Source: Candidatus Woesearchaeota archaeon (GTDB lineage Archaea; Nanobdellota; Nanobdellia; Woesearchaeales; ARS49). From it: 9,982 nt of DNA. Numbering within the stretch: position 1 is the first letter of the stretch; every line of letters begins with the position of its first letter. The position numbers and the translations under genes were made by a program. The notes under the pieces were generated by a model that was not told where the DNA came from, searched no databases, and saw only the letters and a list, made by a program, of their open reading frames with translations. The stretch covers positions 1 to 9,982 of the forward strand of contig JACQMU010000140.1 of the NCBI GenBank assembly GCA_016203425.1, in the 5' to 3' direction. Of this stretch, positions 1 through 5,992 are shown piece after piece.

Positions 1-217
1 CTTCCTGACCAGGAATAACTTTAATTTCTACGCCATCCATAATAAAAGTGGTCATTAAATTATTTTTTTCATCAAAAAAACCAAGCTGCCACGTATTTTC
101 GTTTGCTTCATCCAACATAACAAAAGCGTGTGCAAGAAAACAAACATCATGAGAAGATTTCCATTCTTTGAAAACAACAGATGATTCAAGCTGTTCGATC
201 ACTTTTATTAATTCCAT
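1..217 (-). CDS. Hypothetical protein, N-terminal part (cut by window start)
   Basis: An open frame runs from an ATG at 215-217 to the window edge, giving 72 residues. It starts MELIKVIEQLESSVV and contains the segments FLAHAFVML and TWQLGFFDE. The mix of short helix and strand looks like a small soluble cytoplasmic protein, with no signal peptide or membrane segment. I do not recognise the family with certainty. It resembles short conserved proteins of unknown function in DPANN archaea, but that is an impression only. The start is supported by a TATA-like TTTATTAA on the minus strand (240-247), centred about 26 nt upstream of the ATG, which suggests a leaderless transcript. It lies downstream of the structured repeat region on the same strand, so read-through from there is possible. 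Confidence 0.7.
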   Translation of the reverse strand, partial: MELIKVIEQLESSVVFKEWKSSHDVCFLAHAFVMLDEANENTWQLGFFDEKNNLMTTFIMDGVEIKVIPGQE

Positions 218-239
218 TGCAGCGAAGAAATGGGGTTAG

Positions 240-247
240 TTAATAAA
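240..247 (-). promoter_or_regulatory. TATA-like box for the gene starting at 217
   Basis: The minus strand reads TTTATTAA, centred about 26 nt from the ATG at 217. The same spacing is seen at most other first genes in the window, which supports a leaderless archaeal promoter. Confidence 0.4.
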
Positions 248-253
248 TGTTTA

Positions 254-425
254 GAGCATGAAAACCCTCTCCTCGGATTTTCATTCTCTACCTCATACAT
301 CTTTAATTTGCTCTATTTTCAGTCATATGTACGAGAATGAAAACCCCCTCCTCGGGTTTTCCACTTCTTAATTTTAAGTATTTAGTTTGCTGCTCTTTAG
401 TGAACGGTACAGAAGTGGAAAACCC
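254..425. repeat. Diverged 79-nt-period tandem repeat with inverted arms
   Basis: Three units start at 254, 333 and 412, with the core AAAACCC at 261, 340 and 419. Units 1 and 2 (35 nt each) match at 28 of 35 positions, and unit 3 keeps only the left arm. The 44-nt stretches between units are also related: both contain TTTA(A/G)TTTGCT and end in GTAC. This makes it a true tandem repeat rather than a repeat-spacer array. The right arm of each unit is complementary to the left arm of the next. Positions 354-368 and 411-425 form a perfect 15-bp inverted repeat, and 275-288 with 333-346 pair over 14 positions with one G-U (minus strand). The outer arm sequences differ between the two pairs in a compensating way (CACTTC/GAAGTG versus ATTCTC/GAGAAT), which suggests that pairing is selected. 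Confidence 0.7.
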
Positions 426-454
426 TCGCAGACGTCCGAAGACGCCTGCGCGGG
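423..454 (-). other. UUCG-capped stable hairpin
   Basis: On the minus strand, bases 454-441 pair with 436-423 around a TTCG loop (437-440) closed by C-G, the classic extra-stable cUUCGg tetraloop. The stem has ten continuous pairs including one G-U (445/432), one G-A mismatch (451/426) and three further C-G pairs. On the plus strand the G-U would be an A-C mismatch and the loop would be CGAA, so the RNA is probably made from the minus strand. Confidence 0.65.
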
Positions 455-513
455 AAAAAGAGGTGATTGTTACACTGTTTTTAAGTGTTACTGCGCAAAC
501 TGAATGTGCACCA

Positions 514-521
514 TATTTAAA
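514..521 (-). promoter_or_regulatory. Orphan TATA box upstream of the repeat array
   Basis: The minus strand reads TTTAAATA, close to the archaeal TATA consensus, preceded by the purine-rich AAAAGG (BRE-like). Expected initiation is near 488-493, where there is no start codon. The box therefore most likely drives the structured region and not a leaderless gene. Confidence 0.5.
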
Positions 522-544
522 CCTTTTGGTTTTCGAGTACTGCA

Positions 545-559
545 GAGTAGTAACTACTC
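545..559. other. Short inverted repeat over the protease stop codon
   Basis: GAGTAGT and ACTACTC flank a single A, a perfect 7-bp inverted repeat that includes the TAG stop (554-556). As RNA it would form a six-pair stem with a three-base loop. No U-tract follows on the minus strand, so a terminator role is doubtful. Confidence 0.3.
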
Positions 560-2284
560 CTTTCTTTTCAATTTTCTAAGACGCGCAAGATTAAACCGGT
601 CATAAATGTGCACAACAATCATGCCCAATAAAGCACCAAAAACAAACAACGACCAACTGTCTTCGGACAACAAAAACAATTGTTTTCTCGAACCAAAATA
701 AATATCAAGATTCGTCAATTCAAGCGCGTACTCGGCAAACAACAAAGCAGACGATTTGTCAGCATCACGCAAAGATTTTGCATACTCATAATAACTATAA
801 CCAATAATAGGAAATATACCGCGCTTCTGCGAACGAATAATCTCTTTTTTCGCAACATCAAGCTTTAAATCAAGCACGCCATCAAGCTGAGATTCATCAA
901 CACCAACCACACTCAAAATAACATCAGACGAAGCCTTTGCCTTACTCGCACGATGCAAGCACAAAATAAATGTTCCATTAGACAAATCAGCATAAGCACG
1001 ATCAAGCTCCTTCCGAGTGTCAGCCAATTTCAAAGGAATAATACTCTTCACATAACTATACCGCTCCTCAGCCTCAGCAATCTTGTCCATACAAGATTCC
1101 TTAAGACGCAACTGGCCGACATCAAAACGACGATCATCACTGCCAAAAAAATTACTCCACGCAACAGCAGACCTAAAACGCTCATCAGCATACGCAACAT
1201 AATTCGCACTATCAACACTACGATTCAAACTTTTCAAAGCATTTAACAAGCCGTCCTTTGCCTCAACCAAACGCTCATTCACAGCCATAAAAGTCTGCAC
1301 ATCAGTAATACTGTTCAGCTTTCTCCCAGACATGTTCCCCACAAAACCATCCAAAGAATTTTCAGCATCACGAATCTGCTTCACAACAGCTGAACGACTT
1401 GGCTTTCTTGAAGCAATACCCAACTGCTTCACCAAAAGATTTGTGCGAAAACAAAACGACGCAGCAGTATAATACTCCCCACGATCAAAAGCACTTTTCG
1501 CACTATCAGAAATGTTCAAAAAAGCCTGCGCACGCGTTTCATTAACAACTGTGGCACGAATTTCATCAGCAGCATTTTCTGCACGAGAACAAATATCCTC
1601 AGCAACAAGCTTCATACGCTCACGATATTTATCAGCAATAACCAAATCACCATCTTCTTTCTCAAGCTTTCTGCCAGTCATCAACCCAAAAGCCTCACCA
1701 AACGTTGCAACCTCAACAACAGAAATATTATGATTAGCGCCGTACTCAACCAAATCCAAAGACGCATTCTTCTCACGCCACAAACGCGAACCACGCGGAA
1801 TCAACACTGTTTTTAAACCATTCTGCACAGCAGCATCAATCTTGTACTTTATGCCACCAACAGGACCAATCAAGCCACCAGAATTAATCGTACCAGTAAT
1901 CGTCATCGAACTGTCAACATCAACACCAGACAACAACGCAGCCGTCAGCACAGTAGCAGCAGCACCAGCACTTGGGCCGCCAACCAAACCCTGCAATGCA
2001 CGAATCGTGTAAAAAAAATCATAACCACTGCAATCAACATCAAGCTCCCTGCACGCAATCTGCTCAGCAAAACGCATCGAAATCTGAGTTGTTATTTTTG
2101 TAAGAGGAAAAGTCTCAAGAAAAACACGCTCCCTGCCAGAATTAATCTCCAAAGACAAATCAGTAACAACACCACGCTGAGAACCATCAGACAACTCACT
2201 CAGTGCAAGCAGCTTGATTGAACCCTCTTCAGCAAAGACTGAAGGAATCAATAATAAAAAAATTATGAAAAAAAGTTGGCGCAT
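554..2284 (-). CDS. Secreted/membrane-anchored ATP-independent S16 (Lon-like) serine protease
   Basis: This 576-residue protein has a cleavable-looking signal peptide (FFIIFLLLIPSVFA, residues about 5-18), then a Lon-type proteolytic domain. The catalytic Ser motif GGPSAGAA puts Ser at about 105, and GPVGGIKYK puts the partner Lys at about 146. A long helical, coiled-coil-like region follows (about 200-530). A C-terminal membrane segment (about 543-560) precedes a basic Arg/Lys tail, so the protease domain should sit outside the cytoplasm. No AAA+ ATPase domain is present. This matches the archaeal predicted serine proteases of COG1750, not LonB. It probably handles surface or secreted proteins; the substrate is unknown. 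The ATG at 2284 keeps the signal peptide intact, and a TATA-like TTTTTAAAAG lies about 25 nt upstream. The coding strand is strikingly G/T-rich at wobble positions. The TAG stop lies inside a short inverted repeat (545-559). Confidence 0.88.
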   Translation of the reverse strand: MRQLFFIIFLLLIPSVFAEEGSIKLLALSELSDGSQRGVVTDLSLEINSGRERVFLETFPLTKITTQISMRFAEQIACRELDVDCSGYDFFYTIRALQGLVGGPSAGAAATVLTAALLSGVDVDSSMTITGTINSGGLIGPVGGIKYKIDAAVQNGLKTVLIPRGSRLWREKNASLDLVEYGANHNISVVEVATFGEAFGLMTGRKLEKEDGDLVIADKYRERMKLVAEDICSRAENAADEIRATVVNETRAQAFLNISDSAKSAFDRGEYYTAASFCFRTNLLVKQLGIASRKPSRSAVVKQIRDAENSLDGFVGNMSGRKLNSITDVQTFMAVNERLVEAKDGLLNALKSLNRSVDSANYVAYADERFRSAVAWSNFFGSDDRRFDVGQLRLKESCMDKIAEAEERYSYVKSIIPLKLADTRKELDRAYADLSNGTFILCLHRASKAKASSDVILSVVGVDESQLDGVLDLKLDVAKKEIIRSQKRGIFPIIGYSYYEYAKSLRDADKSSALLFAEYALELTNLDIYFGSRKQLFLLSEDSWSLFVFGALLGMIVVHIYDRFNLARLRKLKRKE

Positions 2285-2304
2285 ACCTGCACAAAATAAG
2301 CATT

Positions 2305-2314
2305 CTTTTAAAAA
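2305..2314 (-). promoter_or_regulatory. TATA-like box for the Lon-like protease
   Basis: The minus strand reads TTTTTAAAAG, centred about 25 nt upstream of the ATG at 2284. Only a weak GGT precedes the ATG, in keeping with a leaderless start. The same T-run also follows the hairpin at the end of repeat copy 1, so a terminator role is an alternative. Confidence 0.4.
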
Positions 2315-2326
2315 GGTTAGTGCGGT

Positions 2327-2371
2327 TTAAAGCCGCTCATCTGAAGCTGCACTCTCTTCTTAAGCACAACA
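2327..2371 (-). repeat. 45-nt direct repeat, copy 1 (downstream edge of HEPN/MNT module)
   Basis: This segment matches 4137-4181 at 40 of 45 positions in the same orientation. The longest shared stretches are ACTCTCTTC and TAAGCACAACA (plus strand). One edge carries a small GC-rich palindrome (GCGG...CCGC at 2322-2335), read on the minus strand just before a run of five T. Outside the 45 nt the similarity ends, apart from GG one base further on. Confidence 0.75.
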
Positions 2372-2455
2372 TTATTTTCGGTGGTGCAAGAATCTTATGT
2401 TATAGAAAGTTATGGTTGTATTTATTTCTTTCGTACATTTAATTTTTTGAGAGTT

Positions 2456-2722
2456 TCAGTAACTGTTTCTTAAGGTTTTTAAATCACGATACAATTGAGT
2501 GCTTCTAAGTTCACCAAGAAATTCTTTTCCTAAATTAGTAATTCTCCAGTAAGAGTCACCTCGAGAATCTCCACCACTGCAACTCATTAATCCTTTTTGA
2601 GTAAGAATGCCTGCTATTTCAGGATTTACAGGCGCATTAGCATGTTCACACTGTTCTAAAGTGCTAATAATTTCACGACCGTGCACTTTCATTAATTCGT
2701 GAATAACTTCTTCAACATTCAT
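2456..2722 (-). CDS. Small winged-helix-like protein
   Basis: This 88-residue soluble protein has a helical N-terminus (MNVEEVIHELMKVHG). The segment IAGILTQKGLM, then YWRITNLGKEFLGEL, resembles recognition helix, wing and final helix of MarR/ArsR-like winged-helix proteins, where 'ITxxGKEFL' is typical. It is probably a DNA-binding regulator or a degenerate wHTH domain, but the call rests on pattern only. It lies on the same strand as the HEPN/MNT pair, about 140 nt downstream, inside the direct-repeat-bounded module. It has its own TATA-like box (TTTATAAAG on the minus strand, 2745-2753), centred 27 nt before the ATG. Two Cys (positions 24 and 48) might bind metal, but no clear metal motif is seen. 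Confidence 0.65.
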   Translation of the reverse strand: MNVEEVIHELMKVHGREIISTLEQCEHANAPVNPEIAGILTQKGLMSCSGGDSRGDSYWRITNLGKEFLGELRSTQLYRDLKTLRNSY

Positions 2723-2744
2723 AGCACAAAAAAATAATAAGGTT

Positions 2745-2753
2745 CTTTATAAA
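2745..2753 (-). promoter_or_regulatory. TATA box for the small winged-helix gene
   Basis: The minus strand reads TTTATAAAG, centred about 27 nt upstream of the ATG at 2722, with no Shine-Dalgarno sequence between. This suggests a leaderless transcript separate from the HEPN/MNT operon. Confidence 0.45.
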
Positions 2754-2819
2754 CATTACTTTTAGCGTCAACAAGAAGTACATTCTGTAGAATATAGCAG
2801 CGTACACTTTTTCGACCCT

Positions 2820-2828
2820 TATATATAT
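2820..2828. promoter_or_regulatory. Possible orphan TATA element
   Basis: An alternating TATATATAT run lies in the 143-nt gap between the HEPN and winged-helix genes. On the minus strand initiation would fall near 2800, too far from the next start codon for a leaderless mRNA. On the plus strand it would point into the HEPN gene as antisense. It may also be chance in AT-rich DNA. Confidence 0.2.
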
Positions 2829-2865
2829 CCCGTTACATTAGTAATCCATAACAAATTCGAACTCA

Positions 2866-3462
2866 TTATTTGTGTTCTTTCAGTATTCTTCTTATTTCCG
2901 CCATGAATTCTTCTGCTCTTTGTAAGCTTGTTTTTGCCAGGTTTTGTTTTGCTGTTGTTCCTATTTCGTATTGTATTTTGTGTCTTTTGTGGCGTTCGTG
3001 TTCAAAGTTTTCAATGAGTGTTTGCGCTTTTTGTTCTGTTCCTGTAATTTGTAGTGCTGTTTCTTTTGTTTCTTCATAGTTTTCTAGTAGTTTTGCTAGT
3101 TTTTTGTTTTGTAGGAATTTGGTGATGAGTGTGTCTGCGACTACTTTGTGGACTATTTTGTCTCCTGTTTTGATTTCGTTTTTTGCAAGTAACGCTAATG
3201 CGGCGTAAAACATTGTGTAGTACGCTGAGACTATCACCCACAAGTATGTTTCGAATTCGTCGGCAAGTGCTAATGTTTGTTTTTTATTAATGTTGGTTGA
3301 TATTTCATAAAGTGTTTTTGCGGTTAGTATGCTTGTTTCTGCATTTTTCATAAAGAAATGAACGTGTTGTGGCATTTCTGTTTTTTTGATAAATAGCAGG
3401 CTGTCTTGTATGTATTGTTGTGTGTTTTTTTCTGCTTCTTTTATTCTGTCTGCATCAAGCAT
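2866..3462 (-). CDS. HEPN-domain protein (probable toxin-like partner of the MNT protein)
   Basis: This 198-residue, mostly helical protein has the HEPN signature. A helix with AYYTMFYAALALLA (about 80-93) is followed by GDKIVHKVVADTLI (about 100-113), and late in the protein comes a charged ERHKRHKIQYEIG segment (about 156-168). HEPN domains paired with minimal nucleotidyltransferases often act as ribonuclease toxins with an R-X4-6-H active site. Here the spacing is R157-X3-H161, and R160 lies five residues before Y165, so the canonical motif is not clean and catalytic activity is uncertain. The Tyr could be a target for AMPylation, as in HepT, but this is inference. The ATG at 3462 overlaps the upstream MNT gene by 8 nt, indicating translational coupling. 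The coding strand is A/C-rich, opposite to the neighbouring protease gene. Confidence 0.85.
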   Translation of the reverse strand: MLDADRIKEAEKNTQQYIQDSLLFIKKTEMPQHVHFFMKNAETSILTAKTLYEISTNINKKQTLALADEFETYLWVIVSAYYTMFYAALALLAKNEIKTGDKIVHKVVADTLITKFLQNKKLAKLLENYEETKETALQITGTEQKAQTLIENFEHERHKRHKIQYEIGTTAKQNLAKTSLQRAEEFMAEIRRILKEHK

Positions 3463-4060
3463 TTGTTGTCATCTCGTAAAATTGTTCTCCTCCGTGAATT
3501 ATGAAGTGTGTTTTATACGCTTCTGTTGCTACGCTTGGTTCTTTGAGTGCGTTTTTAAATTCTTCTCTTGTTAAGATGATGTGGTTTATTTGTAGGTTGT
3601 TGAGTGTTGCGGATTTTTTGACTGATGCATTTATTTGCGGTTCTATGTTTTTGTCTGATGTGATAAATAATACGTCTATGTCTGATTTTGGTGTTGATGT
3701 TCCTTTTGCGTACGAACCAAATACTAATAGGGTGTAAAATGGGTTTTTTATTGATGTGATTATGTCTTGGAGTGCAGTTCTGATTGTTTTTGATAGTTTT
3801 TTTGCAGTATGTCTTTGGCTTATGAAGCTGAATAATTGTGCATTTTCGTGGTTAAGGTTGGGTGTACAACGGTTAATGTTTGAAACTCTTTTGATGGTTA
3901 TTACTTTTTGTTCTTTGAGTTTTTGTACTGTTGTGAATACTATCTTGTAGTCTTGTTTGATTGCTTGTGCTATTTCTCGGATTGAATAGTCCTGTTCTAA
4001 ATTATTAAGCACGAATGCTAAGATATTTTCTCCAGTTATCGATAATGTACCCAAATACAT
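3455..4060 (-). CDS. wHTH-nucleotidyltransferase (MNT) fusion, antitoxin-like partner of HEPN
   Basis: In this 201-residue protein, residues about 10-60 form a winged helix-turn-helix (SIREIAQAIKQDYKIVFTTV followed by LKEQKVITIKR). Residues about 108-190 form a minimal nucleotidyltransferase with an intact GSX10DXD active site: G115-S116, then D127 and D129 within GSYAKGTSTPKSDIDVLF. In MNT/HEPN modules the nucleotidyltransferase neutralises the HEPN protein, sometimes by AMPylating a Tyr. The wHTH fusion suggests that it also represses its own promoter, and a perfect palindrome (4066-4083) lies right at that promoter. The ATG at 4060 is centred 25 nt from a TATA-like box, consistent with a leaderless mRNA. 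The gene overlaps the HEPN gene by 8 nt. It is first in the operon, as expected for an autoregulating antitoxin. Confidence 0.88.
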   Translation of the reverse strand: MYLGTLSITGENILAFVLNNLEQDYSIREIAQAIKQDYKIVFTTVQKLKEQKVITIKRVSNINRCTPNLNHENAQLFSFISQRHTAKKLSKTIRTALQDIITSIKNPFYTLLVFGSYAKGTSTPKSDIDVLFITSDKNIEPQINASVKKSATLNNLQINHIILTREEFKNALKEPSVATEAYKTHFIIHGGEQFYEMTTNA

Positions 4061-4065
4061 AACAT

Positions 4066-4083
4066 TATGTACATTAGTACATA
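4066..4083. promoter_or_regulatory. Palindromic operator at the MNT/HEPN promoter
   Basis: TATGTAC-ATTA-GTACATA is a perfect 7-bp inverted repeat with a four-base spacer. It starts 6 nt upstream of the ATG and touches the inner edge of the TATA-like box, so a bound protein would block transcription. The wHTH domain of the MNT protein is the obvious candidate ligand. A further ATGTAC half-site lies at 4045-4050, inside the gene. Confidence 0.55.
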
Positions 4084-4090
4084 TTTATTA
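4081..4090 (-). promoter_or_regulatory. TATA-like box for the MNT/HEPN operon
   Basis: The minus strand reads TAATAAATAT, centred about 25 nt from the ATG at 4060. It overlaps the palindromic operator by three bases. Confidence 0.4.
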
Positions 4091-4116
4091 ACTTTGCGGT
4101 TTTGAAGACGAATTCT

Positions 4117-4149
4117 TGTGGGCTTACAAACAGAGGTTAAAGCCCCACA
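4117..4149 (-). other. Hairpin after the redox operon (possible 3' end structure)
   Basis: TGTGGGCTT (4117-4125) pairs with AAGCCCCACA (4140-4149): nine pairs, one bulged base and a 14-nt loop. It overlaps one end of repeat copy 2 and lies 36-68 nt after the last gene of the operon. No U-tract follows on the minus strand, so it may stabilise or process the 3' end instead of terminating transcription. Confidence 0.35.
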
Positions 4150-4181
4150 TCTGAGGCGGCACTCTCTTCGTAAGCACAACA
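4137..4181 (-). repeat. 45-nt direct repeat, copy 2 (upstream edge of HEPN/MNT module)
   Basis: This matches 2327-2371 at 40 of 45 positions in the same orientation, with no internal gap. It ends three nucleotides from the TGA of the DipZ-like gene (4185-4187). The two copies bound about 1.8 kb holding the MNT, HEPN and winged-helix genes, as expected of attachment-site-like or insertion-generated repeats. A shared 3'-end RNA element is an alternative. Confidence 0.75.
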
Positions 4182-4184
4182 ATT

Positions 4185-5294
4185 TCAACCAAATGTAAAC
4201 GTATACAACCTGAATCCCTTGCCTGTAACGTCAAGCTGAACTGTTTTCTCCCCATAATCCTTTCCTGCGACAACATTGTATAAATCTTCTGCAGAAGTTT
4301 TTATCTCTTGGATCTTCTCCCCATCAACATTTACTTTAATTGTAGATTTACCACCAGCAACAATATTTACGTTCTTTGCTTTATAGCGTAGGAAAACTTT
4401 TCCTGTGTCGCTAACTAACCGCACGTGATCTCTGTCAACAAACCACAAACCTTCTAAATAGATTTGGTTAGTGTTGATTTGTTGCGGAAGCGTGTAATCA
4501 ACTTCTTTTTCAGCCGGTAGACCTTCTTCATTGCCAAAATTTCCGCGCGTAAAATCATAACCAAGATAAATTTCTGGAGTCCCAATCTTGTAAGGTTCAA
4601 CTTGTTGTGCGTTCACTGCACTTATTTCTTTTGAAATATTATCGTTCATTCCTAATTGAATCATTCGCTGTTCCAACAATTCCTGAATCTTCCTCTCGGC
4701 TTCATCATAGCCACCCTCACCAATATGATCCCACACAACATAACCGTCTATATCAACCAAATATTTATGCGGCCAGTATCTGTTCGCGAACGCATCCCAT
4801 GTTTCATGCGCATTATCAAGAACAACTGGATACTTGATATTCCATTTTTGTACTGCTCGCTGGACATTGTCATATTTTTTCTCGAAATCAAACTCAGGAG
4901 AATGCACACCAATAATTTCTAAACCTTTATCCTTATATTTACCATACCACGCAACAATATAAGGCAAAGTACGTTGACAATTTATGCAGCTATACGTCCA
5001 AAAATCAACCAGAACAACTTTTTTGCCGACCAATTCTCCAATTGTAATTTTGTCAGTATTAATGTATCCATCAATGCCAGCTAATTCTGGGGCTGCAATG
5101 CCTGATTTTTTCTTCAGTGAGTACACTTGATTCTCTTCATCTATATTTTCAGACGATTTTTCTGCTGCAGAAACTACTTGTTGTTTATCAAGAGGTACAA
5201 CACGTTTTACGTCTTTTATTGCAGGCTGCAAATATACTATTGCCACTATAACAAGAATTATCAATACCACAAATAAAAAATCTTTTGCTTTCAT
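4185..5294 (-). CDS. Membrane-anchored DipZ-type thioredoxin-like thiol oxidoreductase
   Basis: This 369-residue protein has an N-terminal anchor (FLFVVLIILVIVAIVYL, about 6-22) and a linker to about 65. A redoxin/TlpA-like domain follows (about 66-205) with the DipZ-type active site WTYSCINCQRTLPY, CxxC at C103/C106. Downstream family features include GVHSPEFDFEK, YPVVLDN and YWPHKYLVD. A C-terminal beta-rich domain (about 225-369) opens with GTPEIYLGYDF, the hallmark of the C-terminal domain of DipZ and related redoxins. It should reduce or isomerise disulfides on the outer face of the membrane, with electrons from CcdA. Mycobacterial DipZ fuses a CcdA domain, the redoxin and this C-terminal domain; here they are separate genes. 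The ATG overlaps the CcdA stop by one base (TGATG), indicating translational coupling. It is the last gene of the operon. Confidence 0.9.
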   Translation of the reverse strand: MKAKDFLFVVLIILVIVAIVYLQPAIKDVKRVVPLDKQQVVSAAEKSSENIDEENQVYSLKKKSGIAAPELAGIDGYINTDKITIGELVGKKVVLVDFWTYSCINCQRTLPYIVAWYGKYKDKGLEIIGVHSPEFDFEKKYDNVQRAVQKWNIKYPVVLDNAHETWDAFANRYWPHKYLVDIDGYVVWDHIGEGGYDEAERKIQELLEQRMIQLGMNDNISKEISAVNAQQVEPYKIGTPEIYLGYDFTRGNFGNEEGLPAEKEVDYTLPQQINTNQIYLEGLWFVDRDHVRLVSDTGKVFLRYKAKNVNIVAGGKSTIKVNVDGEKIQEIKTSAEDLYNVVAGKDYGEKTVQLDVTGKGFRLYTFTFG

Positions 5295-5992
5295 CAGAGT
5301 AACACCTTATTCAAAAAACTAAAACTGCCAGCGATTAGTGCCAATTTGCCGGTAAACACCAGCACCCCTAACGTGAGGACTAGTATGCCGATGACTACAT
5401 TATAATACTTGAATAACGTTTCGTGACGTTGTAGCCATAGCACAAAAGGTTGCGCGAATAAACCTGCAATTAGGAATGGAATGCCTAAGCCAAGTGAATA
5501 TCCTAATAATAATCCTAAACTCTCACCTGGCATCGACGCAGCCAATGCAAGAATCGAACCAAGCACTGCGCCAACACAAGGAGTCCAACCAACTGCAAAT
5601 GCTGCTCCAAAAACAAAACTTGTCAATTCTTTACTTTTGAACTTGTGCACTTTGAATTTGTGCTCAGCCATCAAGAATTTAGGTTTGATAAAGCCCAAAA
5701 GATAAAAGCCGAACAGGATAATTATTACGCCTGCAATACGACCTAACCACAATTGAACCGTATAAGCAACATTAGACAATAAACTATTCAAAAGAACACC
5801 TAAAACAGAAAATACTGCGCCAAAACCAAGCACAAACAAAAGACTGTGTTTTAATAAAGTCCATCGAGATGCTTGCTCAAATCTTACGCCAGACAAATAT
5901 CCGAGAAAAGCGGGAACTAAAGGAATCACGCATGGCGCAAAAAATGATATAACACCAGCTAAAAAAGCAATAAAAAAAGTTAGTTCAGCCAT
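5294..5992 (-). CDS. ccdA: CcdA-type transmembrane electron carrier
   Basis: This 232-residue protein has about six membrane segments. It carries the two paired motifs of the CcdA/DsbD transmembrane family: FFAPCVIPLVPAFLGYLSG near the N-terminus (Cys 21) and VGWTPCVGAVLGSILALAA after the third helix (Cys 139). These cysteines pass reducing equivalents from cytoplasmic thioredoxin to thiol proteins outside. The length is normal for stand-alone CcdA. A His/Lys-rich loop (AEHKFKVHKFKSKELT, about 109-124) lies in the middle. The stop codon of the preceding thioredoxin gene abuts the ATG with no gap, and its own TGA overlaps the next ATG. It is therefore co-expressed with two extracytoplasmic thioredoxin-like proteins, its likely partners. 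Confidence 0.93.
   Translation of the reverse strand: MAELTFFIAFLAGVISFFAPCVIPLVPAFLGYLSGVRFEQASRWTLLKHSLLFVLGFGAVFSVLGVLLNSLLSNVAYTVQLWLGRIAGVIIILFGFYLLGFIKPKFLMAEHKFKVHKFKSKELTSFVFGAAFAVGWTPCVGAVLGSILALAASMPGESLGLLLGYSLGLGIPFLIAGLFAQPFVLWLQRHETLFKYYNVVIGILVLTLGVLVFTGKLALIAGSFSFLNKVLL

Larger units (their letters stand above)
254..491 (-). ncRNA. Candidate structured non-coding RNA on the minus strand
   Basis: No convincing ORF fills 218-553. A strong TATA box at 514-521 predicts minus-strand transcription starting near 491, but no start codon lies there, unlike other TATA boxes in this window. The predicted transcript would carry a short hairpin (ACACT/AGTGT), then a UUCG-capped stem (423-454), then the inverted-repeat array. 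In three places the pairing needs G-U on the minus strand where the plus strand would have A-C, which favours the minus strand. Linkers or loops between the arms read GAGGAGG and GAGGAGA. The 3' end is undefined; about 254 is only the end of the recognisable repeats. It could instead be a long 5' leader of the gene at 217. No known RNA family is recognised. Confidence 0.45.

Noticed and set aside
254..446. CRISPR array (35-nt repeats, 44-nt spacers, constant 79-nt period)
   Set aside because: Repeat copies match at only 28 of 35 positions, the third copy is half lost, and the 'spacers' are themselves related in sequence. That is tandem duplication, not unique spacers, and no cas gene lies nearby.
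337..579. 80-residue plus-strand ORF over the repeat array
   Set aside because: It starts inside the repeat, follows the inverted-repeat arms, has no domain signature and runs antisense into the protease gene. It looks like chance.
2327..2371. Integron attC site for the 45-nt repeats
   Set aside because: The terminal GTT and AAC triplets are in the wrong order for attC (AAC...GTT expected outermost), the internal paired boxes are missing, and no integron integrase is present.
2327..2371. tRNA or box C/D RNA in the 45-nt repeat
   Set aside because: No cloverleaf, no GTTCRA T-loop with a pairing stem, and no RTGATGA/CTGA box combination on either strand.
2853..2863. TTCGAACTC as a tRNA T-loop fragment
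   Set aside because: Flanking bases do not form a T-stem, no acceptor stem is found, and it overlaps the end of the HEPN gene region.
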